The notes under the pieces: model-generated
What the model saw: the letters and a program-made list of their open reading frames with translations, nothing else
Told to the model about the DNA's origin: nothing
The model's database searches: none
In this document: piece after piece, positions 1 through 7,874 of the stretch
How positions within the stretch are numbered: the first letter of the stretch is position 1
Layout of the letters: each line of letters opens with the position of its first letter
Translations under genes and position numbers: made by a program
NCBI GenBank assembly: GCA_031292355.1
Contig: JARLHI010000048.1
Coordinates: forward strand, 124,001 to 188,000
Length of the DNA stretch: 64,000 nt
Source: Candidatus Obscuribacterales bacterium
GTDB taxonomy: Bacteria > Cyanobacteriota > Vampirovibrionia > Obscuribacterales > Obscuribacteraceae
Direction of reading: 5' to 3'

Positions 1-3000
1 CTTCATGGCTGGGTTGCTGTGGTGGCGGAGGTGCCGCAGGTTGTTTTTGTCCTGTGGCCCGATGCAACAGATTTTGCAAAGGACTGCCACTGCTATTCGG
101 TGGAGCAGCGTGAGCTTCAGGCGCTGGCGCAGGTGCCGAATGACTGGCATTGGAAGCTGCGAGCATTGCTGCACCGGCTATTCCGGTCGAAACAATTTCG
201 GCTGTGTGATCAGGCGGTGCCACATGCATTTGCGTCTCCTGCCCTCCACTGAAGGCCTGTCCAGAGGACTCCGGTGGCACAGCTGCGTAACTTGGCTCGA
301 ACGAGCCAGTCTGCGGAGCTTCTACGTGATGATGAACAGGGAATCCACCATCAAGCGACTGCGGCGCAGGTAGCGTGAACGAGGAGGGATCCGGGGCGAT
401 GCTGGCGCTACCGGTTGGATACTGCTCGTAATTCTGCTGCGCGTAATTAGTGGCATTTAGTGATGAATCCGCAGTGGGATAACTGACCTGTCCTTGATCT
501 TGATAGGCAATCGGTGTGGGTGAACTGAGCTGTCCTTGATCTTGATAGGCAATCGGTGTGGGATCAAAGTAAGTCCCCGATTGAGGAGCAGATAGATCCG
601 GAGTCGATGCCACCGTATTGCTGGTCCAGCTATCACCAGCTGCTTGCACTGTTTGTCCGGCTCCCCAATTGTAATTGCCCAGGTCAACAGAAACGGGCGC
701 AGGCGCAGGTGCGCTGCCAAGATCATGAGCAGGAGCGCTTCCAGTAGTCATAGTGGGCTGGAATCCTGGTTCAGGTGCCCCAGTTGCCACCACATTTGAT
801 TGACCACTGCCAGATCCAAAATTGTTTACATCGCCGTAGCTAACGCTTTGTTGAGCGAGAGCTTCAGGATGTCCGTGCATAGCCTGACTGATTGACGATT
901 CGCTCACCGCATTGGCTGGTGCCGAATAACCTTGAGAGGAGAACTGATTGTTCTGATAAGCAATTGATTCATTTGAACCAGTCACGCTCCAGTTGTGATT
1001 AGTCGAGTCATAGCTCACCGGAGTACTTGTACCTTGAGCAACCCATTGTCCAGATCCCTGGTCAAAGCTGACACCACTATTGGTGGTACCGCCAGGAGTA
1101 GCCATCCACGTTTGGGATGAACTGTCGTACTGAGCGATCGTCTGACCGCCGCTTTGCGCATACATTCCATTGGCATTAGACTCAATCGACACCTGAGCGC
1201 TGCCTGTCGTGCTTTGCGCGAGACTTTCCAGCCCCTGCTGAACATTTTGACTGAGAGGCGCATGGGCAACTGTGCTATCAGCTGCATTAGTGACAGAAGC
1301 CTGTGTCCATTGATGCGACGCGTTGTCGTACGTGACCGAACTGCTGTTTCCGGCAGCTCCAGCGCTCCATTGACCGGAGGCCCCGTCCATGACAGCGCCT
1401 CCGCCTTGCGGCGATGACCATTGATGAGTGGCATTGTCGTAATTGGCAATCACCGTACCGTTGTCGGTTTGAGCAGTGTAGCCCGTGCTGGTTGCTTCAT
1501 AGCTGACACTGCGCGCCCCTTCACTCTGAGCGAGATTGTTCAGGCTTTGTTGAACATTTTCGTTTATTGGTGAAGGAGAATTGGACATACTGCCTAACTG
1601 CTGTTCGACACCAGTACCAGAACTCCACTGATGTGTGGTGTTGTCGAAGCTGACAGCATTGTGGCTTTGATTAACCCACTGGCCGTTGCTATCCATAGTT
1701 GCACCGCCACCTTGAGGTGATGTCCAGTGATGGCTAGCACTATCGTAATTAGCGATTACAGTACCATTTTCAGATTGTGCTACATAACCAGAACTGGTGG
1801 CGTTGTAACTAACACTACTGCCGAGACCCTCTGATTGAGCCAGACTCGAGAGACTGTGCTGAGCAGCCTGAGACAGCGGCGCATCGGCAGACATGCCAGA
1901 ACTGCTACCCATCGCACCAGCACTTGTGCCTGCATAATCTTGAGCGGCGGAAGCGCCCGGATTCATTGAAGCCAGAGTGTGGAGATCATTCGAAGCTATC
2001 GCTCCAGCACCAGTATTTGTGGCTGTAGCACCAGAATAATCCTGAGTCGGAGTAGCCAGATTCATTGAAGCCAGCGTATGCAGATCATTTGAAGCTATCG
2101 CTCCGGCTCCGGAGGCGCCAGCTGCTTGAGCCCATTGTCCGTTCTCAAAGGCCATAGACTGATGAGTCGTGGCCGATTCCCACTGACCATTTGCTCCCAT
2201 CACAACGGAACCATTCGTGCCATTGGCTTCCCACTGCTGCGATTGGGCGTTGTAACTTGCCAGTTGCTGGCCGTTTGCACCGGTCAGTTCCATCTGACCA
2301 TTATGGACACTCAACTGTGGATTGCTTACTCCTTCAGCAGCGGCCAATCCCATCAAGCCCTGACCGCTTTGAGCACTACCAATTTCGCTCGCGCTCAAAG
2401 CACCAAGGTTCTGACCGGGATGTTCCTGGGCGAGTCTGCCGAGATCAACAGATTGATCGTTTGGACCGGGTGCACCATTCGTGCCTTGAACTTCGTGCGC
2501 TCCAACTCCTGTTCCCATTGGATTGTTCAATTCAGGGCTGCCGTTAGCACCTAAAGGTGAAGAGGAGATCTGATTAGCTTCCATCGGTACGCCAGTGTTC
2601 TGACCACCAAGATGTAATCCTTCCGGTGGCAATCCACCTTGACCGACATGTATAGGCTCACCTGTAGCGGTATTAATCAAGGTGCCATCAGCACCCATGG
2701 TGATACCACCTTTACCTTCGGCGAAGCTATTGACCGCAGCTTGATCTGCTGCCGACATCTGTTGACCATGTGTAGAGAAATTGTCGTAAGCGGCTTTGGC
2801 ATTAGCATCCATAGGCTGACCAGCGTTAGCACTAACAGCATGCAGAGCATTAGGATCGCCACTGTTTAGAGCCTGCAATTGTTGTGCAAGCTGCTGATGG
2901 GCCTGACTGTTTGGATCCATTGGATTGCCGTTGAGATTGCCCATCTGAGCAGTATCTAGTTGCACCTTACCATCGGGACCAACATTCGTTGAAGGTGTAT

Positions 3001-5095
3001 GACACATAGCGCCTGAACCATCATGTATCGGCATAGACGCTGTAGAATTATGATTCTGAGTGAACGCCATGGCACCAGCTGCGGTGTTGCTCGAAGCCAT
3101 AAATTGGTTCGCACTTATGCCGTTCTGCCCTGTGTTTGGCAATCCACTTAGAGCGCCGGAGCCAGATGGCAAAATTGCGTTGTCGGCAGCACCAGAATGT
3201 GGTGGCATACCCGTGTCGGGACTGATTACGCCTGCCTGAGCATTTGGACCAGTAGCAGCCGATGGAGGTTGCAGAGCGGCGCCAGCGCCACTTGCACTGC
3301 CAGCAGCCCCAGTTGTGCCGCCTATCCCTAAGCCGCCAACAGTGTTGCCCTGTGCTGCACCGAGCGATAGACCAGAACCAGTTGCTGAACCAGCGTGAGC
3401 CAAGGTACTGTTGGAAGTGCTTGCGCCAGGACGACCAGCTGCCGCTCCAGCAGTGGCAAGACCCGGGTGTGCTCCGGCGGCAGTTCCACCATGCGCGGCG
3501 CCAGCAGCGGCACCGTGACCAGCGGCAGCGCCACCACGTTGCGCACCGCCCATAGCACCACCAGCGTGTTGCATGGCTTTACCCAGAGACTGAGCTACAC
3601 CACCAGAACCGCCCTGACTGACGAGTCCACTGAAATCGAAGGCGTACTTAACACAAATAGTAGCGAGATAGTGCAAGGCGGTAACGATGACTGTACCGGT
3701 TTCACCCACACCTCTGAAGCAGGCAAGCAATAGTACGCATGTATTCCAGAACAAACTCCAGAAACATAGAGTAATCACGCCCTCAATCCAGCTTGGCAGG
3801 GCGCCACGAAGTTTTTGTAAAGGCCAGACCCACAGTGCAGCGGCAATCGGCCCCATGCACCACAGATAATAAAGGAAAGCCATCTGGAACGCGCACAAAG
3901 TATTCCACATCAAGGTCAAGGTGCAATTTGTGCCATTAGTCAACAAACGTGCAATCTTTTTGGCATCTCTGACTTCTTCATCAGGCGAATTACTGACGTC
4001 GATATGAGCACAGGGATCATATTTGCGCAGCCCCAGGTTGAGAGCTTCATAGGGTCCCCAACCGCTCGTATCATTTGACGTCGCTGGTGTCTCATCGCCT
4101 CTCATGGCGTTTGAGTTGGACTGCGGCGCGTTGATAGGAAATGCTCGAGCCTCAGCGCATTGCGCATCCACATACATATCTGTGCCGAATATACGCGTGT
4201 ATTCGTCGGCAATCGTAAAGGTAATGGAGTTTGAAACGTCAATGCCGTAGTTAATGACCAAAAACGTGCCAGGAATCAAAAAGATGGCAACAATTGAACG
4301 AATGATGCCTTCAAACGGATTGGTTTCTCCAAGTACAGGCGAACTCTGCGAAACGATGGCTTTGACTTGAGCAAGCACAGCGCCTGGCAAAAGTAAAAGA
4401 ACGGCAATGGGAATAAACAGCTGATCACGAATTGTCTGCCAGCGATTACCAGCCTCTGCTGTGAAGTTGGTCAGATACTCCTTAGTAAAATCGATTGCAC
4501 TTTGTGACTGGTTAGTCGTCATATTGGCGGCACCGTTTGCCGCAGAAGTCGACTGCATACCGGCGATTGTCGATGTCAACCACATAATGCGCTCAGGGTC
4601 GAACATTTCTTCGAGCATGCGGTTATCGTTATAGCGCTGAATGATCTGAAATTGAGTGTCTGAAACTGGAAAACCAAATGTCTGAAACAGTTCTTCGTCA
4701 ATCGCCATATCGCGATAGGTAGGCACTGTAGAAGCAGCAAAAGGAACGTAAATCGGCCAGACATAGACTGGGCACCCTGGCAAAGAGTGAACGACCATAG
4801 GGGTGCCACCAGTGGCAGTACCTTGTGATACTTTGTCTTTGATGACGTCTGTACCACCAGATTCATAGGGACCGAATTCCTGAGCCACCGGAAATCGCAA
4901 GAAATAATTCTTTCTGATATCCCAGGCTGTTCCAGGATTCGAGTCATTAGTACCAGAAGCGGTATTACCAGAGCCGATCGCTGCTGTGTTACCCGAGTTC
5001 TGAGCAAAAGCTACATCAACATTGGCGCCGGAGAACAAAAGCAGAAAGGCAAAAACTCTTGTTATAAGAGCGCTTGCTTTGTTTTTGAACTTCAT
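1..5095 (-). CDS. VirB6/TrbL-like polytopic membrane protein with giant repeat tail, C-terminus cut by window edge
   Basis: An open frame starts at ATG 5093-5095 behind a good Shine-Dalgarno (AGAGGT) and stays open to the left edge, so about 1698 residues are visible and the stop lies outside. It opens with a signal peptide (MKFKNKASALITRVFAFLLL, cleavage near AFAQ). Around residue 165 is the motif MFDPERIMW, shared with the next gene upstream. Hydrophobic helices lie near 235-252, 258-282, 390-418, 430-458 and 468-490. A Gly/Ala/His-rich linker (about 490-650) follows, then roughly 1000 residues of Gln/Ser/Asn/Gly-rich sequence with internal repeats, ending in a Pro/Gln-rich stretch. The membrane part resembles VirB6/TrbL inner-membrane channel subunits of type IV secretion in helix pattern and in the GP-A-A-A-L-x-x-W-P segment; this is inferred from architecture. 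It is the last visible gene of a five-gene exported-protein operon. The tail could be a surface or adhesin-like region or a secreted substrate domain. Confidence 0.72.
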   Translation of the reverse strand, partial: MKFKNKASALITRVFAFLLLFSGANVDVAFAQNSGNTAAIGSGNTASGTNDSNPGTAWDIRKNYFLRFPVAQEFGPYESGGTDVIKDKVSQGTATGGTPMVVHSLPGCPVYVWPIYVPFAASTVPTYRDMAIDEELFQTFGFPVSDTQFQIIQRYNDNRMLEEMFDPERIMWLTSTIAGMQSTSAANGAANMTTNQSQSAIDFTKEYLTNFTAEAGNRWQTIRDQLFIPIAVLLLLPGAVLAQVKAIVSQSSPVLGETNPFEGIIRSIVAIFLIPGTFLVINYGIDVSNSITFTIADEYTRIFGTDMYVDAQCAEARAFPINAPQSNSNAMRGDETPATSNDTSGWGPYEALNLGLRKYDPCAHIDVSNSPDEEVRDAKKIARLLTNGTNCTLTLMWNTLCAFQMAFLYYLWCMGPIAAALWVWPLQKLRGALPSWIEGVITLCFWSLFWNTCVLLLACFRGVGETGTVIVTALHYLATICVKYAFDFSGLVSQGGSGGVAQSLGKAMQHAGGAMGGAQRGGAAAGHGAAAGAAHGGTAAGAHPGLATAGAAAGRPGASTSNSTLAHAGSATGSGLSLGAAQGNTVGGLGIGGTTGAAGSASGAGAALQPPSAATGPNAQAGVISPDTGMPPHSGAADNAILPSGSGALSGLPNTGQNGISANQFMASSNTAAGAMAFTQNHNSTASMPIHDGSGAMCHTPSTNVGPDGKVQLDTAQMGNLNGNPMDPNSQAHQQLAQQLQALNSGDPNALHAVSANAGQPMDANAKAAYDNFSTHGQQMSAADQAAVNSFAEGKGGITMGADGTLINTATGEPIHVGQGGLPPEGLHLGGQNTGVPMEANQISSSPLGANGSPELNNPMGTGVGAHEVQGTNGAPGPNDQSVDLGRLAQEHPGQNLGALSASEIGSAQSGQGLMGLAAAEGVSNPQLSVHNGQMELTGANGQQLASYNAQSQQWEANGTNGSVVMGANGQWESATTHQSMAFENGQWAQAAGASGAGAIASNDLHTLASMNLATPTQDYSGATATNTGAGAIASNDLHTLASMNPGASAAQDYAGTSAGAMGSSSGMSADAPLSQAAQHSLSSLAQSEGLGSSVSYNATSSGYVAQSENGTVIANYDSASHHWTSPQGGGATMDSNGQWVNQSHNAVSFDNTTHQWSSGTGVEQQLGSMSNSPSPINENVQQSLNNLAQSEGARSVSYEATSTGYTAQTDNGTVIANYDNATHQWSSPQGGGAVMDGASGQWSAGAAGNSSSVTYDNASHQWTQASVTNAADSTVAHAPLSQNVQQGLESLAQSTTGSAQVSIESNANGMYAQSGGQTIAQYDSSSQTWMATPGGTTNSGVSFDQGSGQWVAQGTSTPVSYDSTNHNWSVTGSNESIAYQNNQFSSQGYSAPANAVSESSISQAMHGHPEALAQQSVSYGDVNNFGSGSGQSNVVATGAPEPGFQPTMTTGSAPAHDLGSAPAPAPVSVDLGNYNWGAGQTVQAAGDSWTSNTVASTPDLSAPQSGTYFDPTPIAYQDQGQLSSPTPIAYQDQGQVSYPTADSSLNATNYAQQNYEQYPTGSASIAPDPSSFTLPAPQSLDGGFPVHHHVEAPQTGSFEPSYAAVPPESSGQAFSGGQETQMHVAPPDHTAEIVSTGIAGAAMLAASNASHSAPAPAPEAHAAPPNSSGSPLQNLLHRATGQKQPAAPPPPQQPSHE
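488..562 (-). repeat. 42-bp tandem repeat, two copies, in frame
   Basis: A 33-base block (CTGTCCTTGATCTTGATAGG and the 13 bases after it) occurs at 488-520 and again, identical, at 530-562. The period is 42 bp, so frame is kept. It encodes two copies of a 14-residue unit, PTPIAYQDQGQ(L/V)S(S/Y), inside the Ser/Gln-rich tail of the large membrane protein. Near-perfect DNA identity points to a recent slippage or duplication. Confidence 0.85.
985..1884 (-). repeat. Three diverged ~102-residue protein repeats
   Basis: Three units of about 306 bp lie in tandem within the large membrane protein (about residues 1070-1370). Each begins with a PLSQ..QQ.L..LAQS helix (coding DNA near 1830-1884, 1523-1574 and 1210-1262). 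Next comes a Tyr-rich segment with NGT(V)IA.YD.A.H.W, then SPQGGGA.MD..GQW, and a second (Y/F)DN.(T/S)HQW. The clearest pair at DNA level is 1395-1513 versus 1701-1818, offset by 306 bp. An extra half-repeat (YNAQSQQW, GANGQWE) lies near 2190-2280. The (Y/F)D..xH.W signature suggests small beta-rich modules. I do not recognise the family. Confidence 0.75.
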
Positions 5096-5148
5096 ACTTC
5101 TGACCTCTTTATTTGACTCAACTTCGGGGAAAAATTTTGTTTCATACA

Positions 5149-7839
5149 TCAGGCCACCGGTGGTCCTTCAGAGCCATTCGGCGGATTGCCCGCCGATGAG
5201 TCCGTATTGGTGGTTGGGCTGGGAGAAACATCGTTAGATGCCAGTTGGGTTGGAGGAGGTGAGGAAGCAGCGCCTGCCGAACTGCTCGTTGATTCTGAAC
5301 CGGTAGTTGGTGGTGCTCCGGCAGTGCCACTGCCCTGAACACCTGCTGCAGCCAATTGTGGCTGAAGGTCTTGAACGCCTTGTTGAGCTTCACCTGGTGT
5401 GACGTTGCCGTTCACAGCCATCTGTACACCCGAACCGCTCGGGGTCAAAGGTACATGCGGCTCGGTTTGCTGAGCCACCTGCGTGCCAGGTGGTGCGGCT
5501 TCTGCTGCCGCTGCCAATGTAGGAGTTTCAGCCGTCGGTGTGGAATTAGGTGGTGCCGAGTGCTGTCCTTGTCCATCAAGTGAGGCAACTTGAGTACCTC
5601 CCGAGGTTTGCGGTGGCATAGAAGTAGCCACTGATGTCGATGACATAGCGGGCACTGCCTGCGGTGCAGAAGCTTGTGGTCCTGGAGCAGGTTGCGACGC
5701 CGGTCCCTGTCCCGTATTAGAGCCCATGGCACCTTCAGAACTGCCGCCACGTGTTGGCTGGAATTGATTAACCAGAGACATCTGCGAGCCGTACATATTG
5801 TTGGTCATCTCTTGACCAGGAGCCATGGCCTGATTGAATGCCTGGCCAACCTGGTTGATTTGAGATTGTGGTACACCAGCGGCTTGTGCTGCCTGTCCCA
5901 TTGCTCCACCAGCTTGCTGGGCAAGTTGCTGACCGCTGCTCATAGCCGCTTCAAAGGCTTGACCAGGGTCGAAGCTCCAGGGATTGAAGGGAACATACAT
6001 CATCAAACCAAGGAAGCAAACGAAGACGCACACTTCCCATTGCAAATCGATTGGAGAATTCGTATCCATCATGTACAAAATGCGCTGAGTCATGATAGCC
6101 AGAATGACCATCCAGTAGAAGCGCCACAGCGAAACCATAATGACCGCATTGCACCAGCCACCAAACATGTCACGCGAAATATTTTGTCCGATCTTTGGCC
6201 ACGCGAACATCGCAGCAGCGAGAGGCCCGAGCAGATAGAGATAACACAGCATTACTAACTGGAATGCACCAAGCACAATTACAGCCAGTGAAAAGAGATA
6301 ACTCGCCACGTTGAAAATCAGCTCTAAGACCGTACTGAGCCACAGCTGCCGTTCGTTAATAGTGCTGGTTTCTGGTTGTTGCGCACCTAGACCTTCGCCA
6401 TTGGCACCAAAGTTAGCACCAAGCGCTGCCCCTAGAGCAGAAAACAGCGCACCAATGCCTGGCAATCCAGAGGCCGCACTGAGAGCACCAGAAAGAGAAC
6501 TTGAGCCACCAGAACCCAATACGGAGGAGAGGAAACCACCGTTAGATCCGGCGCTTGCAGCAGTATTGACTGGTGCTGGAGGGGAAATGGAATTGTCTAC
6601 GTTACCGACTGGTGTGTTGTATGTGAGCTTGTTTGCCCAGTCAATTACAACTTGCGTGTCGACATAGTCAGAGACGCTGTAACACATCGAATTGCCGACA
6701 TCGATTGAATAACTGACAATCAATTGTGTAGCCGGAATCAAAAAGATGGCAATCATCGAACGCAAAATGCCTTCAAACGGTGACGAATTATCATCTTGAT
6801 TGAGTTTGAAGGCAAAGGCCACCTGACCTTTTACTTGAGTAGCGACAGCACCAGGCAAAAGAAAGAGAATGGCCATCGGTACAAATACATATTTGTACAT
6901 TTGTTGAACCATCCAGATTGCCTGGGGAATGCTTTTATTCGGATTGTCGGAAGCCGTGTAAACACCAGTTGCTTCATTAGCGATATTAGGCATGATGCCC
7001 AATCCACCGCCACTTGGTCCAAGCGTACTGCCGCTCAATAGCGAACCTATTCCAGACAAACCACCAGCATTGATGCCGCCAGCTCCACCCGTTCCACCAG
7101 CTCCACCAGCAGCGGTGCCACCAGGAGAAGCAATACGATTGACGGCAGTGTTAAAAGCAGATTCGGCAGTCCCTGCTAGAGAATTAGCTGTATTTGCACC
7201 GATACCAAGGTTGCTGACTGTCCACATCATGCGCTCAGGGTCAAACATCAATTCTAGAAAACGCTGTTTGTTTTCTCGGTCGATAATTTGAAATTGACTG
7301 TCGGAAACAGGTACGCCAAAAGTGGTGAGCTGATGATCGAACAACTCATTGTCACGCATGGTTGCTGGCGTATCGAGAGCAGGACATGGCCACTGATAAT
7401 AAGGCATCGAATTGTACATAGGAATGTACGCCAGAACGAAATTTGGTATGCCCGGAGCCGACCGCTGCATTCGCGACACAGGGTTAATGCCGTCAGGTGT
7501 GTTGTTACCGTCATCAACTTTAATCAAAACGTCATTGTTGTATGCGTCCTGAGCAAAGGGATATCGTTTGAAATAATTTTGACGAGCATCAGAGGCTGTT
7601 ACAGGATTTGAATCCTGTGCTGGGTTGCCCGTTGAACCAGAGATCGGATTTGCAACTCCGTTTGAACCTTGGGCAAAAACGGGAATAAAGCTCGAGGAAA
7701 GTGTGACGGTACAAAAAGCGACTGTTGTGGCCATAATCAGCTTCAACGACTTCATAGCAATTTTCGACATGTTCGAAAATTGCCATATGTTTTGAAGCTT
7801 TCTTGACTCAACAGTACTTGGCGTACTCATCAATTTCAT
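5149..7839 (-). CDS. VirB6/TrbL-like polytopic membrane protein, paralog of the downstream gene
   Basis: Exported or inner-membrane protein of about 896 residues. A signal-like hydrophobic segment (LKLIMATTVAFCTVTLSSSF, then IPVFAQ) follows a basic N-terminus. The motif MFDPERMMW near residue 200 and the preceding VSDSQFQII are shared with the large downstream gene, so the two are paralogs. Hydrophobic helices lie near 316-340, 356-383, 496-536, 563-590 and 593-618, including LLGPLAAAMFAWP. The last 270 residues are Ala/Gln/Pro/Ser/Thr-rich and low in complexity. The start is uncertain. The frame is open to a TTG at 7878 overlapping the upstream stop; ATG 7839 has an AGG seven bases upstream and is chosen here; ATG 7770 or 7755 would leave a more ordinary signal peptide. 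A VirB6/TrbL-like channel role is inferred from helix pattern and from the neighbouring lipoprotein. Confidence 0.75.
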   Translation of the reverse strand: MKLMSTPSTVESRKLQNIWQFSNMSKIAMKSLKLIMATTVAFCTVTLSSSFIPVFAQGSNGVANPISGSTGNPAQDSNPVTASDARQNYFKRYPFAQDAYNNDVLIKVDDGNNTPDGINPVSRMQRSAPGIPNFVLAYIPMYNSMPYYQWPCPALDTPATMRDNELFDHQLTTFGVPVSDSQFQIIDRENKQRFLELMFDPERMMWTVSNLGIGANTANSLAGTAESAFNTAVNRIASPGGTAAGGAGGTGGAGGINAGGLSGIGSLLSGSTLGPSGGGLGIMPNIANEATGVYTASDNPNKSIPQAIWMVQQMYKYVFVPMAILFLLPGAVATQVKGQVAFAFKLNQDDNSSPFEGILRSMIAIFLIPATQLIVSYSIDVGNSMCYSVSDYVDTQVVIDWANKLTYNTPVGNVDNSISPPAPVNTAASAGSNGGFLSSVLGSGGSSSLSGALSAASGLPGIGALFSALGAALGANFGANGEGLGAQQPETSTINERQLWLSTVLELIFNVASYLFSLAVIVLGAFQLVMLCYLYLLGPLAAAMFAWPKIGQNISRDMFGGWCNAVIMVSLWRFYWMVILAIMTQRILYMMDTNSPIDLQWEVCVFVCFLGLMMYVPFNPWSFDPGQAFEAAMSSGQQLAQQAGGAMGQAAQAAGVPQSQINQVGQAFNQAMAPGQEMTNNMYGSQMSLVNQFQPTRGGSSEGAMGSNTGQGPASQPAPGPQASAPQAVPAMSSTSVATSMPPQTSGGTQVASLDGQGQHSAPPNSTPTAETPTLAAAAEAAPPGTQVAQQTEPHVPLTPSGSGVQMAVNGNVTPGEAQQGVQDLQPQLAAAGVQGSGTAGAPPTTGSESTSSSAGAASSPPPTQLASNDVSPSPTTNTDSSAGNPPNGSEGPPVA

Positions 7840-7874
7840 TACATTTACCTGCATCATGTGAGTATTACTGGTTC

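Noticed and set aside
2126..2554. Open frames on the plus strand within the first 5 kb
   Set aside because: They lie opposite the long minus-strand gene, whose frame stays open to the left edge and has signal peptide, helices and repeats. The plus frames have no ribosome-binding sites or recognisable features.
1..3600. Rhs/YD-repeat toxin
   Set aside because: The YD-containing repeats lack the regular Rhs YD spacing and there is no Rhs core or toxin boundary motif; the N-terminus is a polytopic membrane domain.
5674..6258. 194-residue plus-strand frame
   Set aside because: Antisense to the conserved VirB6-like paralog, with no family features or proper start.
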